From NCBI GenBank assembly GCA_963682175.1, contig OY821791.1:32424326-32488325 (forward strand): a DNA stretch of 64,000 nucleotides. The letters run 5' to 3'. Below the pieces are notes generated by a model. That model was not told the origin of the DNA and did not search any database. It worked only from the letters and a program-made list of their open reading frames with translations. Source of the stretch: Triglochin maritima. Taxonomy: Eukaryota > Streptophyta > Magnoliopsida > Alismatales > Juncaginaceae. A program made the translations under genes and the position numbers. The first letter of the stretch is position 1. Each line of letters begins with the position of its first letter. Below, in pieces: positions 20,098 to 31,703 of this stretch.

Positions 20098-23000
20098 ATT
20101 CACCCTCCTTAAAGAATTTCGTCCTCGAAATTAGAACCAAATTCTCACCGAACAATTCCGGATACTTCTTCCGGACCTCATCCTCGACCTCCCAAGTGGC
20201 TTCACGCTCGCTATGGTGCTGCCACCTGACCTTCACCATCGGAATGGTTCTCCTTCTGAGCTGGTGCTCCATCCGATCTACAATCTCCACGGGCCTCTCC
20301 TCGAGAGATAAGTCCTGACCGATCTCCAGAACACAGATCTCAATCACAAGCGACGGATCGGCAACGTATTTCCTCAACATAGAAACATGGAAAACGTTGT
20401 GAATACCCGAAAGCTGCGGCGGCAAGGCAATACGGTAGGCAACCTCTCCTACACGATCAAGAATCTCAAACGGTCCGACGTACCTCGGACTGAGCTTCCC
20501 TTTTTTCCCGAATCTCATCACTCCACGAGCTGGTGAAATCCTCAGGAAAACGTGATCGCCCACCTCAAATCTCAACTCTCGTCTACGCCTATCTGCGTAA
20601 CTCTTCTGTCTGCTCTGAGCCGTCGCTAACCTCTATCTGAATACGCCAACCTTCTCAGCATACATCTGAGAATTCTCTGGTCCAACCAGCTGCCTCTCGC
20701 CTACCTCACTCCAGCATACCGGCGATCTACAAGGCCGACCGTACAGAGCCTCGTACGGTGTCATCCCAATGCTCGAATGGTAGCTGTTGTTGTAGGCGAA
20801 CTCGATCAACGGTAGGTGTTCATCCCAAAATCCTGCCCAATCCAGAGTACACGCTCTCAGCATATCCTCTAGCGTCTGGATAGTCCTCTCTGACTGCCCG
20901 TCTGTCTGCGGATGAAAAGTTGTGCTGAACTTCAACTGAGTCCCCAAAGCCTTCTGCAGACTACCCCAAAATCTGGAGGTAAACCTCAGATCTCGATCAG
21001 AGATAATACTCACAGGTACACCATGTAACCGGACTATCTCTTCGATGTACAGCTTCGCCAAACCCTCCAAGGGTAAGGTGGTCCTGATCGCCAGAAAATG
21101 CGCCGACTTGGTCAGTCGATCGACTATAACCCAAATCGCGTCGTGAGATCTCCTCGTCTTCGGCAAACCGGTGACGAAATCCATAGTCACGTGCTCCCAC
21201 TTCCACTCTGGCAGATCTATACTCTGCAACTGCCCTGCTGGCCGCTGGTGCTCAATCCTCACCTGCTGACAAACCAAGCACCTGGACACGAAGTCGGCTA
21301 TGTCTCGCTTCATCCCCTTCCACCAGAAACTCCGTTGTAAGTCTTTATACATCTTGGTACTCCCCGGGTGAATGAAATATCTGGCTCTATGTGCCTCCTT
21401 TATGATAGTATCCCTCAGATCAACTGCTCTCGGTACCCAGATCCGACCCCTGAATCTCAAGCCCCCATCGACTCCGACCCCGAAGTCCGATCCGTCCTTA
21501 GCAGCTAGCTGCATCAGACTTACCAGCTCATCATCTGCTCTCTGAGCCTGAACAACTCCCGAAACTGTCTGCAGCTCCACTCGAAGTCCGACAATCACTG
21601 CCCCCTCAGAGTCCTCTGTAAAAGGTCTCCACTCCGTTTAGGCCTCAAGCAACCTCCACTCCTGAATGCATAAGCTGGCAGCTGACAACTCTACCTTCCT
21701 ACTCAAGGCATCTGCGACAGAATTCGCCTTTCCCGGATGATACGAAATGGTGAAGTCATAATCCTTTATGAACTCTAGCCATCTGCGCTGCCTCATATTC
21801 AACTCTTTCTGCGAGAACAGATACTTCAGACTCTGGTGATCTGTGCAGACCTCAAACTGCTCTCCATAAAGGTAATGCCTCCAGGTTTTCAACGCGTGAA
21901 CCACCGCTGCCAACTCCAGATCATGAGTCGGGTAATTCTTCTCATGAACCTTCAATTACCTCAAAGCATAAGCAACCACTTTCCTGTGCTGCATCAACAC
22001 GCAACCCAGACCAATGCCAGAAGCGTCACTGTAAATCACATAGCCTCCGCTACCACTCGGTAACGTCAAAATCGGTGCTGTAGTCAGTCGCCTCTTCTGC
22101 TCCTGGAAACTGTCCTCGCACTTCTGGGACCAAACGAACTTGACACCCTTCTGTGTCAAGGCCGTCAGTGGGGAAGCAAGTCTGGAAAAGTCCTGAATAA
22201 ACCGACGATAATAACCTGCTAAACCCACAAAACTCCTGATCTCTAACACACTGGTCGGAGCTCTCCACTGAGTCACACCCTCGACCTTCTCTGGATCCAC
22301 AAAAATCCCGTCTGCTGACACCACATGTCCCAGAAAGGCCACCCGATCTAGCCAGAAATCACACTTCTTGTACTTAGCATAGAGTTGCTGATCTCTCAGA
22401 ATGCTAAGCACAATCCTTAGGTGTTCCCGATGCTGCTCTCTGTTTGGTGAGTATACCAGTATATCATCCACGAAGACAATCACAAACCTGTCGAGATATA
22501 GCTGAAAAATCCGATTCATCAGATCCATAAACGCTGCAGGTGCATTCATCAGTCCAAACGACATCACCAAAAACTCATAATGCCCGTACCTCGTCCTGAA
22601 CGCTGTCTTCTGGACATCTGCATCCTGAATCCTCAACTGATGGTAACCGGATTGCAGATCGATCTTCGAAAAGACCCTCGCTGACTGCAACTGGTCGAAA
22701 AGATCCTCGATCCTGGGTAAAGGATACCGATTCCTAATGGTAACCTTATTCAGCATCCGATAATCAATACACATCCTCAGCGAGCCATCCCTCTTCTTCA
22801 CGAAGAGCACTGGAGCTCCCCTGGGTGAAACACTGGGCCTGATCAAACCTGAATCTAGCAGATCCTGCAACTGCTTCTTCAGCTCAGCTAACTCCACAGG
22901 CGCCATCCTATACGGAGCCTTCGACTGTGGTGTAGTCTCTGCTACCAGATCGATACCAAACTCAATCTCTCTGTGAGGCGGTAACCCGGTGATCTCATCA

Positions 23001-23346
23001 GAAAATACCTCAGGAAAATCCTGAACAACCTCGATATCTTACAACTTCTTCACCTCAAAATCTGGTACCACAAGCGTCGCTAAGAAGGCTCTACAACCCT
23101 GGTGAATCATCTTCTGAGCCTTCACTGCCGAAACCAAAATCCGACCATCTCCACTCTTAGTCCCTCTGATCAGCAAATCAGGAAGACCTTTCCTCGAGAT
23201 CAAAATCTTCTTCTCTCGGCACAAGACTCGAACATCGTACTGGGACAGCCAATCCATCCCAAGCATGACATCGAAGTCTACCATCGGTAATAAGACCAGG
23301 TCTGTCGGGAACTCCTGGTCTCCCGAAGCAACCATGACGTCAGGGA
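20093..23346 (-). pseudogene. Gyp-A pol: protease end, reverse transcriptase, RNase H, integrase, chromodomain-like
   Basis: Read on the minus strand: protease C-terminal part (DFDVMLGMDWLSQYDV), reverse transcriptase ([20 protein letters not shown], catalytic FVDDIL), RNase H ([15 protein letters not shown]), integrase zinc-binding and core ([41 protein letters not shown]) and a chromodomain-like tail ([20 protein letters not shown]). In-frame stops are at 23039-23041, 21956-21958, 21638-21640 and 20633-20635. The 3' end differs from Gyp-B by a small indel that carries the frame through the polypurine tract into the LTR, giving a tail FKEGEL. The coding function is lost. The upstream half lies beyond the copia insertion at 31704-32932. 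Confidence 0.9.
20098..20112 (-). promoter_or_regulatory. Gyp-A polypurine tract
   Basis: On the minus strand AAGGAGGGTGAAT directly precedes the 3' LTR (TGTAACATCC). This is the plus-strand DNA primer site used in reverse transcription. Here it also lies inside the extended reading frame. Confidence 0.8.
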
Positions 23347-23351
23347 GGAAG

Positions 23352-25495
23352 TGAAGGGAATGTGTTCTAAAAGTTTTACTTTTAAATGTCAATTATTATG
23401 AATTGAATGAAAAATCATTTTGTTCCTTGTTTATGTTATTCGTCATTTGGAAGTGTTAAGGAAGAGGCTCTTGGTCCTTAACCGTAGAGCTCTAAAAGAT
23501 ATTGGTTTACAAAAAACAAAAGATATTCGCAATCATGGTAATAAACATGGGACATTTGTTACCGAGTTAAGATTGTCGTGTTGGTCATAGATCATTGTAG
23601 CTCTACAAGTGAGTGACAACACAAGTACACAAAAGAGGAAAATAGTACTTTTGTATACCGAATTGACCTAATAAGTAAAATATTATAGGAATGTGTTTCT
23701 GTGTCATTAATATTTTATTGTGTCCTTGGTCCTTTGATATGAGACTTATATCCGATCGCTTAAGGAGTTCTTAATTAGACTAGTGTCTTGAGCTATCGAT
23801 GAGTGTAGTGTAAAGACATTAGTTGGTTAAGCATAACTTTCGTTGGAGAAGATAGTTAGTCAAAAGATTTTCATTACCCCTCTTAATTGAGTGATGATAT
23901 TAGTGAGCCCCTTGATAAAGCCAAGTTATAATGTGCACAATGTGATTTGAGTTAAGTCACATATTTATAACTAGCTTAAATAGATCAAGAAATGAATATT
24001 AATACAAAGATGACACAATACTACTTTGTGTGTATTCTTAATGTCATGAGGCAAGGAACGGACACAAGTGGTGTACTCCATCACTAAATGGATCAGGTTT
24101 TGGTTCGAATGGAATTAAGACATCTAACTAATTGGGAGCTATAATGTGTAGCTAGATACCGCTTATATCTTGTGATATTAAGCTCTTAATATCACTGCCA
24201 ACTTAGTCTAGATCCTCCCATAGGTCACACCACAAAAATCGGGAAACAAGAAGCTTGATTTTTGGTTCATATGATGTGTAGGGTTTCTTATAGAAAATAT
24301 GACACATGTGGTGAACAAGTAAAATCAATTATGTTGTATATAACATAATTAGAATCATGATAAATTCATATGAGATGCATATGTTATGGGGTGCAATAAT
24401 TTATTATTGCATAGGATAATATATTGCATAAGTTGTGAATTTGCTAAAACCCCCTTAAGTTCAAATTTTGTTGGAAATAAATCCAAAATTTGAAAAAGGC
24501 AAAATCGGGTAGAAGTTCGGTAATCCGCTATGGTTCGGTCGACCGAAGGATCTATGGATCGGTCAACCGAACGAGAAACAGATAATCGTAATTGATTGAC
24601 CGGACTTGACCAAAGTGCCTGGATCTTTGGTACGGTGTACCGAACCAGAAACGGTCGACCGAACAATGTCAAGTTCCGATATTTTCGGTTAACCGAATAG
24701 CACTCGGTCTTGGACGAGAATTAATCCGATCGGTTAAGGAGAATTTTTCTCCTTAAGATTCGGTCATCCGTCACGTACTCGGTTAAACAATCGTGACATA
24801 TTCGGTTAACCGAGTGGGACTCGGTAAACCGAAGCACGATCGATTTTCTGCCTTTGATAATTAAGAGAATAATTTGATCGATGGTTAGATTAGCTTCAAA
24901 CTTTGTCAAACGTTTTGTGGATGCATGTAATGCATTTTGGAATTAGTTTGTGAGAGAAAATGTCAAGAATTCGTGGCTTAAGAATAGCCATGATTAAGAG
25001 TAAGATAGGAGCCTATAAATAGGTCCTTATTCTCCTCAATTGAAATTAGTTTTTGCAAAATATTTTCTCTCCTAAATTTACCACAAAAATCCACGAAAAT
25101 TCTCTTAGTTTTCTTAGTCTTTGGAAGGAGAAATATCAGAGATTAAAGAAGGGGTTTGTAGCTAGATTCTAAGCTAGTTTGGAGATCGATTGGCTAGCTC
25201 CTTTCTCTCCAACCTTGTTTAGGGTTTCGGTGAACACTCGGAGGCATCCGACGCAACGAGAAGCGACGATTGGCTTCCTCAACGTCTCTGAAACATCAAG
25301 AAGTTTTTGAGAACTTCTAGGTATGAATTTCGGAGTCCCTTTGTGTTTGTTTTAATAAGTTTTTGAAACTATTTGTTAAAACAAACCGATGCATGCATAA
25401 AATAAATCGAAGAAAATTGTAATAGATCCTTATTATACATAAAATTTCGAAAATATATATGTATAATTAAACTTGAAATCGCGCAGTGGTATCAG
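23352..25495 (+). repeat. Copia 5' LTR (2144 bp)
   Basis: It starts TGAAGGGAATG and ends AATCGCGCA. A block at 24525-24840 holds about eight TCGGTNNACCGA-type palindromes (TTCGGTCGACCGAA, TTCGGTTAACCGAA). The TATA-like CCTATAAATAGG lies at about 25013-25024, downstream of that block, so the palindromes are in U3. Confidence 0.9.
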
Positions 25496-25496
25496 A

Positions 25497-25508
25497 GCTT
25501 AGGGTTCA
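25497..25508 (+). promoter_or_regulatory. Copia primer-binding site (initiator Met tRNA)
   Basis: TGGTATCAGAGC begins one base after the end of the 5' LTR and matches the 3' end of plant initiator methionine tRNA in complement, the usual primer for copia reverse transcription. Confidence 0.95.
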
Positions 25509-26381
25509 ATTTTCTCATGATTTATGGCTGTAAACGAATTTAGTTTACTATCTAGGATTTAAACAATTCGATTTACCGTTTTTTTCGGTCTATGGATGTT
25601 TGTTGATGTAATTCTCCATAATAATTCGTTCTGAATGTTTTAAATGTTTAAAACATGCCATGTAATTATTAGAATTAAGATTTAGACATTTGTCTAACTT
25701 GCAATAATTTCGTTTTAAGTATAAACGATTATTTTTTAAGAGAATCAACAAAACCGAAAAAACTGTGATTCATCTTTCCATTGGAAATTGGATGGACAAC
25801 GGTTCATAATTAATTTTTGAACTATGGATGCATGAAAAACGTTTTTAATGGATTTCAAAATGTTTTTCAAAGAATTGTTTGGGATTCTAGATGCTTGATA
25901 AACTAGGTTGGATAGTTTATAGCGATATTGCGTGCATGGATGCTCGAGTTGTTTTTGCAGAAATTGTGAGTTTATATGTTCCAAATCAGCGGCTATGAAT
26001 GTTTATAATTGTTATAATACAGGGGCTTATGTATGTAAAAGCCAAATTCTCTATTTCCATCTTTTAGATAATTGCATATGCATATGAGAGGTTTTACATA
26101 GGACTTGCACTAGTCGGTTTTTTATCGAATGTGAGGAGCATGTTTATTTTCTGTAAAATCTACATCTCCGGTGCAAGAGGAAGTCGCCGCTGTAGCGCAT
26201 CGATCGAGGATCGGGGATATTGTAATGTATTCGATAACCCTTAGCTAGTCTATATTACAATTAATAGGATCTTGAATTGTTGCATCTATGGGCAAAAAAT
26301 TTATTTGCAGCATTTACATTTGTATGTATGTATAAACATAAAATTGGCATTAAAATCCTGTATGATTTATTTTGTAGAAAA

Positions 26382-27554
26382 ATGTCAAACATCCAACCTA
26401 TCGTACGATCCATGATAGAAAAACACCCTTTAGCAAATGATGGCTCAAACATCATTAGTTGGCAACTCAAACTCAACATCGTGTTAAAGTTTGAGAAACT
26501 ATCTCACATTTTGGAAGGTCCAATCCCAAAGTGGAATGAGAGATTAACCGATGAAGAGAAATAGGCTAAAGCCAAGTGGGAAGACCAAGAGAACCAAGTT
26601 CACAGTCTTATGGTAGCATCCATGGGTGACTCGCTTCAAGCGAAATACTTGGATTCAAAACCCAAGAAGACCATGGAGGCTCTATCAAAGATGTTCATGG
26701 ATAGTGCCCGAAAGGAGCGTTATAAGACCACCATCGCACTCACAAGGTGCCACATGGTGGAGGGAACATCAGTATCTATGCATTTTCTCACGATGCAAGG
26801 ATACCTTGAGAAGTTGGCAAAGCTCTCTTCACCAATGCCCGAGGACATTGCTGAAGATATGATTCTTGGCTCTCTAGCCCCGTTCTTTAAGGACTTTGTG
26901 ATGCACTACCACGTGCGTGAAAAAGGGATGAGTCTTGAGGAGCTGCACAACGCTCTCAAAACTGCTGAAGTTGACATGGGCAAGGGTAGGGACAAGCAAG
27001 TCCTTGTCGTCCATGGGAGGAGCCAAAAGATTGGTAAAGGAAATGGCAAATCTACCAAAAGTGGTTCAATCAAGAGCAAGGGAGTAGGAGGTGCTCATAA
27101 GAGTGCCTCGAGGGGGAAATCTCAGAAATCTCCAACTCCCAATACGGAGTGCTTTCACTGCGGTGAAAAAGGACACATCAGGTCAAATTGCCCCAAGTAC
27201 AAGGGAGACCTTGACAACGGAGTGATTGAACGTCGGCGCCCCAAAAAGGCCAAAGGTATATTTGTTATTGAAATAAATTTAGCCACCTCTGTCCAGGATT
27301 GGGTAATTGAGACCGGATCTTGTGCTCACATAGTTTCTAATGTGCAGCTACTCATGGATAGGAAGGAACTCGTAAGGAACGAGGTAGAATTGAAGGTCGG
27401 AAATGGTGCGAACGTGTCTGCGGTTGCACAAGGTTCTGTGGTGCTTCAATTATGTAGTGGTTTAAATTTATGTCTAAAGAATATTTATTATGTACCTTCG
27501 ATTAGCAAGAATATTATTTCTGTATCATGTCTGGATATGGATAATTTAATATAA
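26382..27554 (+). pseudogene. Copia gag and protease, interrupted
   Basis: The gag frame starts at ATG 26382 (MSNIQPIVRSMIEKHPLAND) and is cut by TAG at 26562-26564; the same frame continues immediately after it, as gag sequence, to a TAA at 27552-27554. The second part has the UBN2-type gag region, a basic linker and a CCHC knuckle CFHCGEKGHIRSNC. It ends in the protease, where the active-site motif reads VIETGS rather than the family's DTGS-type motif, so the catalytic aspartate is replaced by glutamate. Gag would form virus-like particles and protease would mature the polyprotein; neither can work as encoded here. Confidence 0.9.
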
Positions 27555-27571
27555 ATATTTCAAATTCTTGT

Positions 27572-30493
27572 TTGTCTATATCGAAGAATGGTGTTTTCTA
27601 TGCAAATGCGTTCATAAGGAATGGTCTCTATTTGCTTGAATTGAATAATAAACAAATCTTTAATATCAATAACAAAAGACTTAAGACCACTCACGAGAAT
27701 GATACTCTCTTGTGGTACTATCGTCTTGGTCACATAAATGAAAAGCGCATCAAGAAATTGCAAGAAGCTAACCTTCTTGGTCTACTTGATTTTAAATCAT
27801 TGGAGACGTGCCAACCATGTCTAATGGGAAAAATGACCAAAAAGCCTTTCAAGAAGAAAGGCCCAAGGGCGAGTGGCTTGTTGGATTTGATACATTCTGA
27901 TGTATGTGGTCCAATGAGTACTAGTGCACGAGATGGTTTCAGGTACTTCATTACGTTCACGGATGATTATAGTCGTTATGGCTATGTTTATCTAATGAGA
28001 AACAAAAGTGAATCTTTTGACAAGTTCAAAGAATTTAAGAATGAAGTAGAGAACCAACTCGACAAGAAAATCAAGTCTCTACGAACGGATCGTGGAGGTG
28101 AGTACTTAAGTGCCGAATTTGACTCATACCTAAAGGAGTTTGGTATTGTACCTCAACTCACCCCTCCTGGTACACCTCAGTGGAATGGGGTATCCGAAAG
28201 GAGGAATAGGACATTGCTCGACATGGTTCGGTCAATGACGAGTCATGCGGAATTACCTCTTTACTTTTGGAGTTATGCACTACAAACTGCGACTTACACA
28301 CTAAATAATGTTCCATCCAAATCCGTGGAGAAAACTCCTTATGAGCTATGGAGTGGTAAAACACCTAAGCTCAATTTTCTCAAGATTTGGGGTTGTGAGG
28401 CTTACGTGAAGAGATTGATGTCGACCAAACTTCAACCAAAAGCGGATAAGTGCTTCTTTATTGGTTATCCTTGTGAGACAAGAGGATACTACTTTTGGCA
28501 TATCACCTCCAATCGAGTGATTGTAGAGAGGGATGCCACATTTCTGGAAAAGGAATTTCTAGAAAGAATAAAAAGTAGTGGGAGTAGGGTTGTGCTTGAG
28601 GAAACTCAAGATACTCTACAAGATCATGACATGAATGATGACATTCAAGATCATGAAGGCCCAACCGAGATTCCTTTGGTTAGTGGGAGCGTGAGCGAGA
28701 GACCATCACAAGAAATTGTGAGAGAATCTCAATCATCCCCACCAAGTGTACGTTCAAGAGTTGAACGTGAACCAACTCCTCAAGAAATTGTGGAAGAAGT
28801 TCGAGAGACACGAGAAGAACCAAAAGAACTAAGAAGGTCAACAAGGGAAAGGAAGAAACCCGACTTGTATCTGGGACTTCATGAAATCATGGTACTAGAT
28901 ACCAATGATCCCTTGACCTTCCAAGAAGCAATGGAAAGGGAAGACTCCAAACTATGGCTTAAGGCCATGGAATCCGAAATAGAATCCATGTATGATAATC
29001 AAGTATGGAACTTGGTTGACCTTCCTCAAGGGAAAAAGGCCATTCAAAATAAATGGGTTTTCAAGAGGAAGATGGACATGGATGGGAACTTGACAACCTA
29101 CAAAGCGAGGCTTGTAGCGAAGGGTTTCACTCAAGTTCAAGGAATTGACTATGATGAAACTTTTTCACCAGTTGCCATGTACAAGTCTATTCGGATAATG
29201 CTCGCTATTGCTGCATTTCATGATTATGAAATATGGCAAATGGATGTCAAAACGACGTTCCTTAATGGGAACTTGGAGGAGGATGTGTACATGGTACAGC
29301 CTCAAGGTTTTGAAGATCCAAAGAATAGCGAGAAGGTATGCAAGCTTCAAAGATCCATTTATGGATTGAAGCAAGCATCAAGGAGTTGGAACAAACGCTT
29401 TGACGAGGAAGTGAAGAAGCTTGACTTCATTCAAAGTAAGGAAGAACCTTGTATATACAAGAAGGTTAGTGGGAGTCATGTAGTATTCCTAATCTTATAT
29501 GTCGATGACATATTGCTTATGGGCAATCATATTCCTTTGCTTGAGCAAACGAGAAGTTCATTGAAATCTGCATTTTCAATGAAAGATATGGGTGAGGCTC
29601 AATACATCTTGGGAATCAAGATATATCGAGATAGATCCCGTAGACTCATTGGCCTCAGTCAACGTACATACATTGACAAGGTCTTGGAAAGGTTCAAGAT
29701 GAACAACTCCAAAAAGGGCAGTGTGCCAATGAGTATGGGTGTGCAACTCAAGAAGTCTCAACGTGCGCAATCACGTAAGGACTTAGAGTACATGAAGGAT
29801 GTCCCTTATGCTTCGGCAATTGGGTCGATCATGTACGCGATGACTTGCACAAGACCCGATGTCTCGTATGCTCTAAGTGTGACAAGTCGTCACCAATCCA
29901 ACGCAGGTCCTGAGCATTGGACTGCGGTCAAGAATATCCTGAAGTACCTTAACCGGACTAAGGATAAGATTCTTGTTTATGGAGGACAAAGGGAATTGAT
30001 AGCTGAAGGTTACTCGGATGCGAGTTTCATGAGTGATCCAGACGATAGAAGGTCGCAATCAGGATACGTCTTCCTTCTGAATGGTGGAGCTGTGAGTTGG
30101 CGTAGTTGGAAGCAAAGCACTACAGCCGACTCAACCATTGCTTCCGAAGTTATGGCTGTCGCTGAAGCGAGCAAGGAAGGAGTGTGGATTAAGAAGTTCC
30201 TTGAAGAGCTTGGAGTAGTTCCCTCGAGCGAGGGGCCAATAAAGCTATTTTGCGACAATAGTGCATCTATCTCGCAAATCAAGGATCCCAAATCACACCA
30301 CAAAGTGAAGTACATGGATCGTAAGTACTTCGTGACGCGTGACCTCATCGACGAAGGCAAAATAAATCTTTTATGGGTGGACACCAACAACAACACAGCT
30401 GATCCATTCACAAAACCCTTATCCCAAGCCAAGGGCGAAATGCATTTCGAGTCCATGGGATTGAGGAACCATGTAGATTGGCTTGATGATTGA
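27572..30493 (+). CDS. Copia pol: integrase, reverse transcriptase, RNase H (973 codons, open)
   Basis: One long open frame encodes GAG-pre-integrase with a CxxC zinc-binding pair (CQPCLMGK), then integrase with D110 (HSDVCGP), D173 (TDRGGEY) and E209 (SERRN), a D,D35E spacing. Reverse transcriptase follows with YVDD at residues 643-646, and RNase H with YSDASF and CDNSASISQ; the end is MGLRNHVDWLDD. The frame is shifted relative to the upstream gag-protease frame near 27550-27570, so it cannot be made as the usual single polyprotein. The first methionine shown (27572) is probably not a true start. The order integrase before reverse transcriptase defines Ty1/copia. Confidence 0.95.
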   Translation: MSISKNGVFYANAFIRNGLYLLELNNKQIFNINNKRLKTTHENDTLLWYYRLGHINEKRIKKLQEANLLGLLDFKSLETCQPCLMGKMTKKPFKKKGPRASGLLDLIHSDVCGPMSTSARDGFRYFITFTDDYSRYGYVYLMRNKSESFDKFKEFKNEVENQLDKKIKSLRTDRGGEYLSAEFDSYLKEFGIVPQLTPPGTPQWNGVSERRNRTLLDMVRSMTSHAELPLYFWSYALQTATYTLNNVPSKSVEKTPYELWSGKTPKLNFLKIWGCEAYVKRLMSTKLQPKADKCFFIGYPCETRGYYFWHITSNRVIVERDATFLEKEFLERIKSSGSRVVLEETQDTLQDHDMNDDIQDHEGPTEIPLVSGSVSERPSQEIVRESQSSPPSVRSRVEREPTPQEIVEEVRETREEPKELRRSTRERKKPDLYLGLHEIMVLDTNDPLTFQEAMEREDSKLWLKAMESEIESMYDNQVWNLVDLPQGKKAIQNKWVFKRKMDMDGNLTTYKARLVAKGFTQVQGIDYDETFSPVAMYKSIRIMLAIAAFHDYEIWQMDVKTTFLNGNLEEDVYMVQPQGFEDPKNSEKVCKLQRSIYGLKQASRSWNKRFDEEVKKLDFIQSKEEPCIYKKVSGSHVVFLILYVDDILLMGNHIPLLEQTRSSLKSAFSMKDMGEAQYILGIKIYRDRSRRLIGLSQRTYIDKVLERFKMNNSKKGSVPMSMGVQLKKSQRAQSRKDLEYMKDVPYASAIGSIMYAMTCTRPDVSYALSVTSRHQSNAGPEHWTAVKNILKYLNRTKDKILVYGGQRELIAEGYSDASFMSDPDDRRSQSGYVFLLNGGAVSWRSWKQSTTADSTIASEVMAVAEASKEGVWIKKFLEELGVVPSSEGPIKLFCDNSASISQIKDPKSHHKVKYMDRKYFVTRDLIDEGKINLLWVDTNNNTADPFTKPLSQAKGEMHFESMGLRNHVDWLDD

Positions 30494-30566
30494 TATGTAA
30501 TGGGGTTTACCCTAGTTATTATTGTTTTATGCATTGAGTATGTATGAGAAAGAAAACTTTAATAAC

Positions 30567-30577
30567 AAGTGGGAGAT
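30567..30577 (+). promoter_or_regulatory. Copia polypurine tract
   Basis: AAGTGGGAGAT lies immediately before the right LTR, the typical copia plus-strand priming site. Confidence 0.85.
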
Positions 30578-31698
30578 TGAAGGGAATGTGTTCTAAAAGT
30601 TTTACTTTTAAATGTCAATTATTATGAATTGAATGAGAAATCATTTTGTTCCTTGTTTATGTTATTCGTCATTTGGAAGTGTTAAGGAAGAGGCTCTTGG
30701 TCCTTAACCGTAGAGCTCTAAAAGATATTGGTTTACATAAAACAAAAGATATTCACAATCATGGTAATAAACATGGGACATTTGTTACCGAGTTAAGATT
30801 GTCGTGTTGGTCATAGATCATTGTAGCTCTACAAGTGAGTGACAACACGGGTACACAAAAGAGGAAAATAATACTTTTGTATACCGAATTGACCTAACAA
30901 GTAAAATATTATAGGAATGTGTTTCTGTGTCATTAATATTTTACTGTGTCCTTGGTCCTTTGATATGAGACTTAATATTTTACTGTGTCCTTGGTTAAAC
31001 AATCGTAACATATTCGGTTAACCGAGTGGGACTCGGTAAACCGAAGCACGATCTATTTTCTGCCTTTGATAATTAAGAGAATAATTTGATCGATGGTTAG
31101 ATTAGCTTCAAACTTTGTCAAACGTTTTGTGGATGCATGTAATGCATTTTGGAATTAGTTTGTGAGAGAAAATGTCAAGAATTTGTGGCTTAAGAATAGC
31201 CATGATTAAGAGTAAGATAGGAGCCTATAAATAGGTGCTTATTCTCCTCAATTGAAATTAGTTTTTGCAAAATATTTTCTCTCCTAAATTCACCACAAAA
31301 ATCCACAAAAATTCTCTTAGTTTTCTTAGTATTTGGAAGGAGAAATATCAGAGATTAAAGAAGGGGTTTGTAGCTAGATTCTAAGCTAGTTTGGAGATCG
31401 ATTGGCCAGCTCCTTTCTCTCCAACCTTGTTTAGGGTTTCAGTGAACACTTGGAGGCATCCGGTGCAACGAGAAGCGACGATTGACTTCCTCAACGTCTC
31501 TGAAACGTCAAAAAGTTTTTGAGAACTTCTAGGTATGAATTTCGGAGTCCCTTTGTGTTTGTTTTAATAAGTTTTTGAAACTAGTTGTTAAAACAAACCG
31601 ATGCATGCATAACATAAATCGAAGAAAATTGTAATAGATCCTTATTATACATAAAAATTTCGAAAATATATATATATAATTAAACATGAAATCACGCA
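30578..31698 (+). repeat. Copia 3' LTR with about 1.03 kb internal deletion (1121 bp)
   Basis: It aligns to the 5' LTR at both ends but lacks the counterpart of about 23749-24780. The junction carries a 23-bp filler (30972-30994) that copies 30933-30955 just upstream. The deletion removes most of the palindrome block and leaves only the last TTCGGTTAACCGAG and CTCGGTAAACCGAA copies. Confidence 0.9.
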
Positions 31699-31703
31699 GG
31701 AAG

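Larger units (their letters stand above)
23352..31698 (+). mobile_element. Ty1/copia retrotransposon nested in Gyp-A, TSD GGAAG
   Basis: Left LTR 23352-25495 and right LTR 30578-31698 both start TGAAGGGAATG and end in CGCA; GGAAG flanks the element at 23347-23351 and 31699-31703. The insertion splits the gypsy protease region, whose reading resumes across the site as in Gyp-B. The element carries a primer-binding site, gag, protease, integrase, reverse transcriptase and RNase H in copia order, and a polypurine tract. A nonsense codon in gag and a frameshift upstream of integrase disable it. LTRs differ by roughly 2% where both are present, so the insertion is fairly recent but not new. Confidence 0.95.
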
